Source: Capillidium heterosporum (Eukaryota; Entomophthoromycota; Entomophthoromycetes; Entomophthorales; Capillidiaceae). Taken from it: 64,000 bases of DNA. The position numbers and the translations under genes were made by a program. The DNA lies in assembly GCA_016630905.1 (NCBI GenBank), contig WBMQ01000003.1, positions 2,480,001 to 2,544,000 on the forward strand. The letters run 5' to 3'. The notes below the pieces were generated by a model. It had not been told where the DNA came from, ran no database searches, and saw only the letters and a list, made by a program, of their open reading frames with translations. Positions 10,860 to 22,063 of the stretch are shown here, in pieces. Numbering within the stretch: position 1 is the first letter of the stretch; every line of letters begins with the position of its first letter.

Positions 10860-13487
10860 ATGCACCTAACCCCTAAAGAACTCGACAAGCTTATAATCAC
10901 CCAAACTGGTTTATTGGCCCAACGAAGGCTGTGTCGCGGTCTACGGTTGAATCAAGTGGAAGCTATAGCCTTGATCACCAACGTCCTTTTGGAACTAGTT
11001 CGTGACGGTAACCATTCGGTAGCCGATTTGATGTCTTTAGGCAAACGCATCTTAGGCCAACGTCATGTCCTGCCCCAAGTTCCCCAGCTTTTAGATGAAA
11101 TTCAACTGGAAGGTACCTTCCCTGACGGGTCCTTTTTAATCACAGTACACCAACCTATAAGTAGCATAGATGGAGATCTAGATCTAGCGTTGTATGGAAG
11201 CTTTTTACCTAAACCAGATCAAGACAAACACTTTCCAATACGTAAAGATGAGGTCGCAGAACCTACCTTTATCTTAGCTGAAGGTAGTATTGTATGCTGC
11301 GCAGGTAGGGACCGTATCAAATTACTAGTTACCAATCTAGGAGATAGGCCTATCCAAGTAGGTTCACATTACCACTTCATCGAGACCAACCCCAATTTGA
11401 AGTTCGATAGATTGAAGAGTTATGGGTTTCGATTAGATATTGCAGCTGGGACTTCGGTTCGATTTGAACCAGGTGATCGACGTCAAGTACAACTGGTGCG
11501 TATAGGTGGAAATCAAGTCATCTCAGGAGGTAACAACTTGGCTACTGGGAAAATCGACCTCAGCAATCTCAACCAGATTTTTACTCGAATTCAGGAGCGC
11601 GGATTCCATCATGAAAATGAAGATATTCAAGCCGAAGTTATGAACCCGTTTACTATAGATAGGAAAACCTACCTTTCCATGTTCGGGCCTACAACTGGAG
11701 ACAAAGTAAGGTTGGGGGATACTGCTCTCTACATCCAAATAGAAAAAGATCTGACGCATTATGGCGATGAATCCAAATTCGGTGGTGGCAAAGTATTACG
11801 TGAAGGGATGGGTCAATCCACCTACTTACTTACCGACGTTGCTGTAGATACGGTAATCACCAATTGTCTGATAGTTGACTACACTGGGATCTACAAGGCC
11901 GACATCGGTATAAAATCCGGCGTAATAGTCGGTATAGGTAAGTCAGGGAATCCTGATGTGCAATCGGACGTAGACATTGTAGTCGGCGTATCTACTGAAG
12001 CTATAGCTGGAGAAGGTCTAATAATTACAGCTGGAGGTATTGACAGCCATATCCACTACATCTGCCCCCAGCTTGCCGACGAAGCCCTAGCTTCTGGAGT
12101 AACAACTTTCATTGGGGGAGGTACGGGGCCAGCAACTGGTACTAATGCCACCACCTGTACACCAGGACCCAACCACCTGCACAACATGTTTTTAGCTACC
12201 GACTTAATCCCATTGAACTTAGGCTTCACCGGTAAAGGAAATTCAGCCGATGTCCATGGGCTGCAGGAGCAGATCGTAGCTGGTGCTATAGGATTAAAGC
12301 TGCACGAGGATTGGGGTACCACGCCAGCTGCCATCGATGCCTGTTTACAAGTCTGTGATCAACTAGACGTACAAACGACTATACACACTGACACTCTCAA
12401 TGAGAGCGGATATGTCGAAACTACGTTAGGCGCCATAGCAGGCCGTACCATCCACACCTACCACTCGGAAGGTGCCGGTGGAGGCCACGCTCCCGATATT
12501 ATGAAAGTATGCTCTCATCCTAACGTCATACCTTCTTCGACCAATCCAACTCGACCCTTTGCCACTAATACTCTAGATGAGCACGTAGATATGCTGATGG
12601 TATGTCACCACCTCGACAAGAACATCCCCGAAGATGTAGCTTTCGCCGAGTCGCGTATTCGAGGCGAGACTATAGCTGCTGAGGATGTATTGCATGACGT
12701 TGGAGCCATTTCGATAATTAGTTCTGATTCACAAGCTATGGGTAGGGTAGGTGAAGTCATCAGCCGCACTTGGAAGACCTGCCATAAGATGAAGTTGCAA
12801 AGGGGTAAGTTGGAGGAGGATGTAGATTTGGAAGGTATCGACACCGACGATTTGAAGGCTAAAAGATTAAGAGGGGAGCTGATGGAAGGAATAGAGAATG
12901 CCGGTAACGATAATCTCAGGGTCAAGCGTTACGTTGCCAAGTATACTATCAATCCGTAGGTGTATTTTAACATATATATACTAACATTTACTTTTTTAAA
13001 ATTATAAAGAGCGATAGCTCACGGTATAAGTCATAAATTTGGTAGCATCGAAATTGGTAAAATAGCCGATCTTGTATTATTCCAACCTTACCACTTTGGT
13101 ACCAAACCGGAGTTAGTACTCAAATCAGGACAAATCGTCTATGCTATCATGGGTGATGCCAATGCTTCCATCCCCACCTGCCAACCATTGATTGGTCGTA
13201 AAATGTTCATCAATCCGGAAACTTCCTACCTTTTCGTCTCCAAAATCGCCTTGACCAACCCTGCTTTCTTAGAAGTACACAAAAAGTTGAGAAAGAAGAT
13301 CATGCCAGTGGAAAACTGTAGAAACATAGGGAAGAAGGATATGAAATTGAACGATAGGATGCCCAAGTTGGAGATCGATCCAGAGACTTATGAAGTTAAG
13401 ATGGATGGTCAGGTTTGCTCGTGCTTACCAGCTGGTAAGGATGTAGGCATGACCTTACCTTTGAATCAGAACCATTACCTGTATTAA
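10860..13487 (+). CDS. Urease, single-chain eukaryotic (gamma-beta-alpha fusion)
   Basis: Two exons, join(10860..12955, 13010..13487), with a 54-nt intron; 857 aa. It hydrolyses urea to ammonia and carbamate in the cytosol. Domains: gamma-like (1-100, LTPKELDKL start), beta-like (about 130-240), alpha catalytic (about 265-857). All nickel-site residues are present with bacterial-urease spacing: His397 and His399 (SHIH), carbamylated Lys480 (GLKLHEDWG), His509 (TIHTD), His535 ([15 protein letters not shown]), Asp623 ([12 protein letters not shown]), plus flap Cys582-His583. The intron falls in the codon before AIAHGISH near the C-terminus. The gene looks intact and active. Urease accessory proteins are needed for nickel insertion and are not in this window. 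Confidence 0.97.
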
Positions 13488-13839
13488 TGAGATGGAATTT
13501 ACTGCTGGTCAAATATATTGGATGGTATAATCTGAAGTGGAACTGGAAAATGGTAGTATAAACCTATCATATCTGCATTTGTAATGAAAGTTCTATAGGC
13601 TTTCAAATGTGTTTGTCTAAAGTAAGCTCCATACATACTAAATCTATTTAATAAAGATAATTATATATCAAATTATATAATAATTATTAAACTTTTAAAC
13701 CTATCTATAGAATAATTTAAATAAACTTCAACTTATCAAAAAATATAACTTAAACATGGAACTTTACTATAGGAATAAACGCTACAAACTCAAAAACTAA
13801 TTAAACATTGGAATCAGCATCCCATTAAAAACTTTGCTA
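13488..13839. other. Convergent 3' ends (urease and arrestin)
   Basis: A 352-bp AT-rich spacer between two genes ending toward each other. ATAAA/AATAAA-like signals near 13650-13660 and AT runs suit bidirectional polyadenylation. No gene is seen. Confidence 0.45.
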
Positions 13840-16800
13840 TCATTGATTCGACTTCTGGCTAGCTATAGTCTGCATAAGTAACTGCATTTGCTGCTGTAGT
13901 TGGAGGAGTTGGGCTTGAACGTCGATCGGTTCTTCCATTTTGCTGCCTTCCACCTCCTTTATTTGATTAGCAGTTTCGGCCTTGTTAACTTCAACTTCCT
14001 TATTCTTATCAATCACATCTTCTTCCTCAACATTATCTTGAGGAGCCACTTCACTATTCCCTTTCAAGCTCGACCGGGTAGATAGGTTTCTTCTTCGACT
14101 GATAGAAGCAGCCTTGGTCTTCCTCCGACTCAATCGAATGGACCCTTTACCAACCTTGGTGATAGGTTGGTGTAAATTGGGCATGTTGTTTCCCTTCAAC
14201 TCCCACTGCCACTCTTGGTTACTATTTAAGTGATCTTCACCGTCGCCATTTACATCGTGATGGGTGTGGTTGGTATCAGCGGTAGTAGAGTTGTTGGGGG
14301 TAGTCGTTGTAGTTTGGTACCAGTAGGGGGACTGGAATATACTTCCCAACTCCTCTTCCAGCTTGGGGTTTGGTTGTATATGCGACTGAGTTTGAGTATC
14401 GGAATCCAGCCAGATGGGTTGGAAGCTGGAGTCGAAGTTGGAGTTGGAGTTGAAACTTAGGCTAGTATCATTGGGGCTAGTAATTGGTTCGGATAAGTCG
14501 ATAAGGTGTTCAGATGGGTCCTTAGCTTTGGATCGGGAGGAGGGGTTCCGTCGGATGGAGCTGGATCGAACTAGGTCGGTCGATCCCACAAAATTTCGAT
14601 CGTAGCTTGGACTGGTAAGCTGGGCTGATGTATCAGTTGGCTTCGGTACCTCTGCATCTTCAAGTTTGGTCGGACTTTTGATTGGAGATGATATGTCGGT
14701 GTCTTTAAATTGGGTCAATTTAAGTTCTTCTGATTCACTAATCCGTGACAGATTCTTTTCGATATCCAACCCTATATAAATTAAAATCAACAGACATTCC
14801 TACATAATAAGGTTACCTTGGTTCATATTGTCAGCTGTAACACTTTTACGTTGATCTAAAAAACTCAAGTTAGCTGTATAGCTCTATAAAAATGATAGAT
14901 AGGTACTTGGCTTAGGTAGACTGGAGCTTCGGCTGTATATCTGAAACTCTTTGACGTCATTTAGATCGACTTCCGTCTTGGGTCGTGTACTGGAGGCACC
15001 CTCACTCTTGACGCTGACATTCATAGGTTGGGGAGTCGGTCGGTAACTTCGAAAGAAGGTGGGTGGGTTTACTAGCTGTCCGCTATCTAAATATACATAT
15101 AAATAAAAAAGTATTGTCGACATTTACCGTTAGCTTTGGAGCTAGTAGCTGGAACTTCTTTTTGATTTCTTTGCTCAGGAATCTCATGAACCGTAGACCG
15201 ATATCCTCGGTTGAGGGAGTTGGAAGAGTTCAATTGTAAGCTGTCTGCCGATTTGGTAATTAACGGTTGGGTGTAGAAAGCTTGATCAGGTTGTTCGATA
15301 ACCTTTCTTTCGATTGCATTCAAACTCATCTGGGTCAATTGAGTGGTATCTCCGGTGGAGACCTCTAAGGCCTGTCGAGTATTCGGATAAGTGTCATTAA
15401 CATTACTGATCGAAGTTTCATTGTTGAATTGGTCGACGAACTCTATGTCTATAAAGTAAAAATTGTAAGTATCGCTGTAAGCAGTCAAATAAAGTTACTG
15501 GTATTGTACTTGGAATCCACGTTCATTGGACTAGGCAAGCTATCCAACCCATCTTCTTCAAGATCGATACCCTCGTTAACATCAGCCTCCTCATCGAGGT
15601 TTTCCAGGAAATTGGGCTGGTATAAGTTTGGTGGTGGATCATTCCAGGATGATGGGTGGCTAATGTAAATCGGTAAGGCCACCGTCAAATCCTTGCTACA
15701 AGAAATAAGGTTTAGCAAATGTAAATGAACAATAATACCTCATAGACGATAGCAAAGATATCTGCAAAGTAAAATCCACTTTCAGTAGTGAAGTATACCT
15801 TAAAGACAATAAGTTGGCCTATATGTAGCAGATTAGCTAAAGTTTCAATTAAAATAAATTTTACCGGAATATCCAATGCGACCAAAGTATGGCGGCAATC
15901 AAATGGTAGGAATTTAGCTTCTGGCTCCTTGTAGAACTTGGAGTAGATCTCTCTGCTAAAGGATTTTTCAACAAATTTATCCCCCTCATCGTCCTCAACA
16001 TTGTTGTTCATATCCTTACCCTCCTTGTCATCCAGATAACGCACCTTGACGTTCCTTATCAACGTCAACTTGATACCTGAAAATTTTTTGACACTCATGT
16101 TCTCGACATCTACTTTCAGGTAACAAATACTACCTGCCAGCACCAGGCTACTGAACAGCTCTACCTTGAGGAAAATTTCGTTCTTGGTATTGCGAGACCC
16201 GCCTACCAGGTTGAACTTGAACTCCTTTTTGAGTTCGCCTTTAATAGTGTTGTTGCGGTAAATGAGAATTTCTTTGGGGTACCAACTTTCAAAGACTAGG
16301 ATGGGTCGTTTCAGGCTCAAGGTCGATTTAAGGATATTGGACTTGATGTTGATGTTCAGGTCTAATATGTAACCGACCTTACCTATTTCAGTAGTTAGAG
16401 TATTGGGTAGGTTTTCGGCTAGCTTGAGGCTGAAGGGAAGTTTGGTTATACCAGTCAAGAGAGGTCGATACCCTTCCAAATCTATTTTAATAAAATTCGT
16501 TTTAATAGCAATTTTAGAATTGAACTTTTTTACCTTGGTTCTTTTGAATATCTACGGCGGCAGTTGGATGATGTGAATCCTGTAATAAAAGTCGAGTCCG
16601 GTAGAAAACTTTGGTGGTAAACTTCACCTCCTTGTTCTTACTGTTTAGACTGGTACCCAATACATTCTGCACCTCTATAGTATTTAAAAATAATAAGGAT
16701 ATAGATAAATATGTGAAAATGCTTACCTTCATATCCAGTCAATTCTAAACTAATCTCATTTACATAAATACTTCCCTCGCCTGATTTTAATAAGTTGTTC

Positions 16801-17114
16801 AAGTACACAAAGCCGGTTAACCAAGTTCCTCCATTGAAGAAAGGTTGGTTCAAAATTAACTTCAACTTCAACTTCTCCGAACTCTTGTTGGTCAAAATGG
16901 ACTTACTAATCTTGTTTACGGCAATATCCAAGTTTGTAGGTGTAGAATTGAAAGTCGTTGGAACGGTAGTCGAAATAATGGGCTCTGATATCGTACTCCT
17001 ATGCCTCCCTTTAGGCAAGTTCAAACTCAACTTGGAACTTGAATTGGCTATAGGTTTGTTTGTATTCAAGCTGTTGAATTTCACCTTACTGCTACCTTCA
17101 CTGCTGCCTTCCAT
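13840..17114 (-). CDS. Alpha-arrestin (arrestin-domain protein, ART-like)
   Basis: Nine exons: complement(13840..14771, 14817..14855, 14907..15086, 15128..15448, 15499..15695, 15739..15818, 15865..16481, 16534..16674, 16727..17114). Introns are 41-52 nt and the total is 2895 nt (964 aa). An Arrestin_N-like sandwich begins near residue 75 (KLKLILNQPFFNGGTWLTG). The Arrestin_C-like half ends with LLKVDFTLQISLLSSMS, then DLTVALPIYI. About 500 residues of Ser/Thr/Asn-rich, acidic, probably disordered tail follow, ending in a Gln/Leu-rich coiled coil. Known: fungal alpha-arrestins link transporters to Rsp5-type ubiquitin ligases through PPxY motifs. I find no PPxY here, only PPNLY, so ligase recruitment is uncertain. 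The first ATG of the open frame (17114) was chosen; an upstream in-frame TTG-only extension is unlikely to be used. Confidence 0.75.
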
Positions 17115-17834
17115 ACTATTTTCTAACTCTACTTCCTTAGGACCACAAAACAATAATCGTTGAATCTTGCCTATTTTTTCTTTAAGAATAAAGGTGACTA
17201 CAGACCTGATCTCTTTATAACGAAAACCATTGACTGAAAAGTTATTTATACACCTCACACTCAACTAGCTTAACTAAAAATATAGACAATTAGCTAATTT
17301 AGATTCCTTATAATATAATACTATCGACGTTAACTTGGATAATGCTAAAAATGACCTAATTTAGTTGCCTCAGGATTAAAAATAGAAGCTTGGTATCAAC
17401 CGCTTTTATATGAAATAAGCTAAAAGGCTATTAATTGCTTTGATGACGTGATTTAGCAATTGAAAATGGAATGTGATTGTTGGAAGTTCAAGGTCTGATT
17501 CTTGGCAAGTGGAGAAGGACCTACTTTTCATCTATAAGTTTTAGGAACATAGTAGATATAAGGTAGGTCCAGTATAGAGATCTCCAACTTAAGAGCCTAT
17601 ATTATTAAAATTTTAAATACAATACTTTATAATCTATAAGAATATTACTAATATATAAAGATTTTTTAAATCAGCCGTAGTTTCACTTAATAACTAAAAT
17701 TTAGATTTATAGATCACTAGTTTACTATCAATTCTATAAATTTCTTTTTTCTTTAGTATGAATTAAATATTTAATTTAGTATTGATCATCCTTAATTAAT
17801 TTCCGCATTATTTATAAGAATAACATAAATATTG
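17115..17834. other. Intergenic, arrestin upstream region
   Basis: AT-rich sequence upstream of the arrestin start. No coding signal or repeat is recognised. It contains the presumed arrestin promoter. Confidence 0.4.
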
Positions 17835-18538
17835 GTACTGTAAGGTCCAAGAGGGTGCCGTTGGATCCAGCTAATGATAGTGTCATAAGAGGAGTGTATG
17901 ACAGGATAGGTCGGGACAGTAGAATCAATACCGATTACTGCATTGGTAATATGAATCACCCAAAGGAGGCAAGTCCAAAGGGAAGCGAAGAAAGTTTAAA
18001 CAGAGTGAGCTAAGAGGGCATAAAAGTCGAACTACATATTTGCACGACCTAATAACTAAAAAACTGACCAGGAATAAGGTTTTATTCGTAGACAAAACAA
18101 AAGATCAGGCTGTTAGAAACAGCTATGGCAAGAGAAACAGAATCAGGCTGTCGCAACAGCTATAGCTAAGGATTGGGATCAAGAGGTGAGTAACAGCTAC
18201 AAACAGCGAGGTGGAACGTTGTCAAGATGCCAGCCTTCAGTGGCATCCCAAGGATTTAAATACCCTTTTGGTGTCTTGACAATATTGGTTGATTATCAGA
18301 ATTCCGATATCAATATGCTATGCTGATAAGGGTTGAAGTTCCCCTATTATAACCGAAACTAAGAGTATGATAATTATAGGAAATAATCAAGAATATCTGA
18401 TAGGTAGAACAAATTCCTAATCGAAAATAGCTATAAATGTGAAGTAGAAAAATCGAAAGTTAGTACGAGAAAATGGTGTGATGATAATACAAAGAAATTG
18501 GTCGATGACCTCATACTAGGAACTGTAACGACCAAGAT
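17835..18538. repeat. Non-coding repeat-like island bounded by a 20-bp imperfect direct repeat
   Basis: This ~0.7-kb stretch is visibly less AT-rich than its flanks and has no ORF. It begins and ends with related 20-mers (17835-17854 and 18519-18538, 17 of 20 identical), both of the form GGNACTGTAANGNCCAAGA. Inside are two degenerate tandem copies of a unit starting ATCAGGCTGT (about 18098-18165). There is also a nested hairpin at 18219-18282: outer TTGTCAAGA/TCTTGACAA, inner GATGCCA/TGGCATC. TG...CA-like ends suggest a decayed LTR or MITE. Classification is uncertain. Confidence 0.35.
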
Positions 18539-19162
18539 TGTTACGAAAACTATTAGTATTAGCTATATTACTAGCTAAGCTAGTAAAGCTATTAATAGAT
18601 AGATATCGAAAAAGTAAAGTTTTAGATTTAGTTTAACAATATTGTTTTCAAATTGCTTTGGATTTTAAAGAATTAGATCCTATACAAGATAGATTTTCTA
18701 AAACAATTTATCAGCTATTTAGAAATACCCCTTTGGAATGAAATTTCTTATACCTAACTAATAGTGTTTAGAACTAAGTTAATAAATAATCTTTCTTTGC
18801 CACATATGAAATAGAATATATTTTACTTGGTATAACTTAATACCAACTTTGAAATGGGATGGAGTTCTAAAACCAAGCCCATTACACAACCAGATAATTA
18901 GACTCATCTCATTTATTTTATAGTTAAGATCCAAGAAGGACACTATCCATAAGCCATATTGACTTATGAAATCTTTACAGTCATCTATCGTTCCAAAACT
19001 CTACTGTTGTAAGTGTCCTTCCTTCGCTTAAGATATTATTAAGCGTAAGCAATTAGAGTTCAGTCTAAAAATTATAGAAAAGACAATAAAGTATTAAACT
19101 AGTAGTAAAATATAGATATACAGATATATAAGGTATACTATTAGTTTAATTATAATTTTAGT
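18539..19162. other. Intergenic, 3' side of the Cys-rich gene
   Basis: AT-rich sequence with no recognisable gene. Confidence 0.4.
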
Positions 19163-19885
19163 TTAAATGTAGGTAAAAGTGTGTATGCAAATTGCAACCA
19201 TCATAGCCTTTAAACACAGCGATTTCAAAGAGTAAGCGTTGGATGTAGTCTGCATACTGGTTACCGGTTTCTCCTCGTTACTTGAATCACTAATTGTAAC
19301 GTTAGCATTAATATTCCCACTTGCACTTTCCGAAACTGGCACCTTAGGTTGTGGCAAGCTATCCAAAGCCTTGCTATAGCAAGTTGTCGTACATTTGACG
19401 TATTCCTTGTTAGTGTTAGCTTTGATGCACTCATTTATCTCACAGTAATTGGCATTTTCGATAGACTTTGGGTCGGTTTTGGTAGCGTTGGAATAGCATT
19501 CGTAGTAGGCTGATGAACCGATCTTATACTTTTCTCGGCAGCTAATGTTGATTTTAGATAACTGGGCCATCTTATAAACTGCGTCAACATTTACTTCATA
19601 GAATTTAGCCAGCATTTCAGTCCTACATCTTTCGTTTTTCTGACAGTCAGTAGGTAGGCTGTTGAGGTAGCGCGTGTCAGCAGCATTAAATGTTGATGTT
19701 TTAATACAATAGTCCACACAGTTCTTTTGAGTCGGAAAGTTCTGGCAAGTGGATTCACAGTTTTTCTTGACAACATCGTCAGCTGATTTTGTGTTGGAAT
19801 CGGCGACGTTACCAGCTAAATTGATAAAGCTGTTGGAACTTTGGATTTTGTTGAAGTTGAGGTTTTGGATCTGGTTTACGAGCAT
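19163..19885 (-). CDS. Cys-rich protein, possibly surface anchored
   Basis: Single-exon ORF; the ATG at 19885 gives 240 aa (only a TTG lies upstream in frame). A TATAAATTG box lies ~40 bp upstream. Twelve cysteines occur between residues 43 and 169. A first module is C-x3-C-x8-C-x3-C (43/47/56/60) and a similar last module is C-x4-C-x11-C-x3-C (148/153/165/169). This even number suggests disulfides. A Ser/Asn/Thr-rich stretch (180-215) precedes a hydrophobic C-terminus (about 222-240), like a GPI-attachment signal. The N-terminus is not a convincing signal peptide, so secretion is inferred from the rest. I do not recognise the family. Codon use resembles the neighbours. Confidence 0.55.
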   Translation of the reverse strand: MLVNQIQNLNFNKIQSSNSFINLAGNVADSNTKSADDVVKKNCESTCQNFPTQKNCVDYCIKTSTFNAADTRYLNSLPTDCQKNERCRTEMLAKFYEVNVDAVYKMAQLSKINISCREKYKIGSSAYYECYSNATKTDPKSIENANYCEINECIKANTNKEYVKCTTTCYSKALDSLPQPKVPVSESASGNINANVTISDSSNEEKPVTSMQTTSNAYSLKSLCLKAMMVAICIHTFTYI

Positions 19886-20512
19886 CGTTACCAAGCCTTT
19901 TGAGGTGGGAGACTCAATTTATAGGGGATTGCTGAACAGAATGGTTCCCATGTAAAATATTAGGTTTATTGAGAATGTATTGTATCAGCAAAATTTGCTA
20001 CAAGTTCCGAGCCAACATTTATCCATCCGAATCTCATGAGTTTTTACTTATTCCCATCAATTTGAGGAATAGGTTATTGAATTTGTCTACAAATAAACGC
20101 TTGAGGATTAACTCAAACTTTAATCATTATTGGATATGTTTGATGTTTTAGAGAGTATCAATCGAAATTGAGCGACTATTTCCCCTTTAAAAGTTTACAA
20201 AATCAAAATTGAAAGCAGAATTTTATCAAGCGTATCAAATTCTAATTGGTAGTTTAGCTGAAAAGAAAACTATGATAGCTTAATAGAGTTATCCAATCAA
20301 GTCGATCTCTATTGACTATAAACTCATAAGTGAACTGAGTTTCAGAAGTGAAAGCATTAGTAGAGCCAATTTTAAATAAATACACTCTTCAAAAATATAA
20401 AGGAGCTTTAACAGCCTAGTATAGCAGATTGCTATATTGGATAAATTATTATTAACATAATAAAAATTGATACCCTGACTTATATAGATATAGAAAATAC
20501 TTCAATAATATA
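19886..20512. other. Intergenic between the Cys-rich gene and the LTR-like arm
   Basis: AT-rich sequence. It includes the Cys-rich gene promoter (TATAAATTG near 19915-19923). No other gene is seen. Confidence 0.4.
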
Positions 20513-21401
20513 TATTATCAGCTTAGCTCTCTGGCTAAGTTGTGTGTTGAACATTCGGATATTTGTATTTTTCATAGGTAATCCACAACTCTGTTATCAT
20601 TCGATAATGTGTTTTGGATTACACATTTACTTATCCGTTTCCTGCGCTTTAAAATGCCTCCCATTCATTAGTCATTATTCTAATCAATGGCTAGTTCGCT
20701 TAACTTACCTAAGACCGACTCTCATTAAGGACATAGGCTTGGTTTAAATTCAATATCAGATTCTCCGATTGCTGTCCTGCAGAGAAAGTGAATCTTAAAT
20801 GTTGGGGTGGACAACTGCAACCGGGACACGGACTCTCCGTTTCATTGGGAAAAGAATTTACTTGCAAGCCTCCAAGTTATGCCTCGTTCCAGAGCTACAG
20901 TATATATAAGGAAAAGACAGAGGGAAAGGAGAGAGAAGAGGACAGAGAAAGAGAAGGAGGAAAGAGGAAGAGAAGAGGGCAAAAGCAGGGAACAGACCAC
21001 AAAAACGAGAAGAAACGAATAGGAGAACAAAAAGGACAGTGAAAGAACAAGAGAGAAGGAAAAATGGTTTCTGGATCGCTTTCATCAATGGAGGAAAGAG
21101 AGTTTCTGAGTCGGTTTATCAGAGTTGTTTGAGACCTTTCTTTTGAGTTCGCCCTAATCGTAGATTCAAGTTTAGGTTGGTTTGGTTAAATGTTTTTAAG
21201 GATTCCTAGCCGAAAGCGTTGCAGGAGCCAAGTTTTATATTATATTTGGTTGTAAGTTAGTCGTCATGTCTGTATTGGCCAGCCCACAATACGATACAAT
21301 GTCATGTTCCATGCTGAAGGACTCACCAAGTTTGGTCGATCCCACTCGACTAGAAGTTCAAGCCAATAGTCAACCGCTCAGCGAGAGCGACCAGCCAACA
21401 A
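20513..21401 (+). repeat. LTR-like repeat, arm A of an inverted pair
   Basis: 889 bp, nearly identical in reverse complement to 26192-27077. Inside, TGTTGAACATTC (20545) and CCAGCCAACA (21391-21400) form plausible LTR termini with a TGTTG/CAACA terminal inverted repeat. A TATATATAAG box near 20900 is followed by a ~100-bp almost pure purine tract (about 20910-21010). A TCAGCTTAGC...GGCTAAGT palindrome lies at the outer edge (20518-20540). Open frames inside it are mirrored in arm B and are not considered genes. Arms that match this closely suggest recent insertion or gene conversion. Confidence 0.8.
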
Positions 21402-21630
21402 CAGGGAATCGATTCAGGTAAATTAAGTGATCTAGCGACAGATTAGGATAATAGGAAATGTATGAATAACAATTTAAAACGTGGGAAAAGAATAGGCGAG
21501 AGATAAAGATACGTAGCCCAAGCACATTGCTGGGTAGTAGCACAAATGTGAGCTATCTATGAAAGTATAAAAATAATTCAATGTTCGATATACGACTTAG
21601 CTGGAAAGCTAAGTTGACATTAGTGATATA
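21402..21630 (-). repeat. Diverged, reverse-oriented partial copy of the same LTR
   Basis: Directly abuts arm A. Aligned by eye to the outer ~230 bp of arm B in + orientation, it shares many blocks, such as AGGTAAATTAAG, CTAGC, GATTAGGATAAT, CTATGAAA and CAATGTTCGA. It ends in an ACTTAGCT-GGAA-AGCTAAGT palindrome equivalent to the arm-edge palindrome. Divergence is clearly greater than between arms A and B, so it is an older copy. Confidence 0.6.
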
Positions 21631-22063
21631 TGTGAGCGCAAGATAAATATAGTTCTGCTTACAGGAGTACATCGTAATAAACATTATTGAGTCTTTTTAT
21701 CGTAAAACTATTTATTAAAGTAAACAACATGTAGATAAATTTTAAATAGAACTTGTAAGAAATCAATAATTCCCAAGAATATTTTACAAAAAGATGAATA
21801 AAATCAACTTTTAACAAAACACTGTCATTATAAAATCCAAGCCAGCTGTGCCATATAGGATTTAGATCCAGCTGTAAACGATTGCTGACAATCGTAAAAT
21901 TTCTTTAATAGTTTATTAATATTATTATACTATCAACCCCCATCCCAGCTGAAACTGATTCATAAGTAAATTACCAATCTATATCCTCATAAGGCAGCTT
22001 TTCAAAAAGTCAAACAAATAGTATGCAATTTATAAAAAAATAATATAATTCAAAGTTTATTAA
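21631..22063. other. Intergenic, 3' side of the aminopeptidase gene
   Basis: AT-rich sequence with no gene seen. Confidence 0.4.

Noticed and set aside
15739-15818. A 37-nt GT-AG stretch inside arrestin exon 4 that looks like an intron
   Set aside because: Removing it brings an immediate stop; keeping it gives the expected LLKVDFTLQISLL arrestin strand, so it is coding.
20544-21088. Several open frames (some Arg/Glu/Lys-rich) in arm A and their mirror images in arm B
   Set aside because: They arise from the purine-rich tract of the LTR on both strands and are duplicated only because the arms are. No family or initiation signal.
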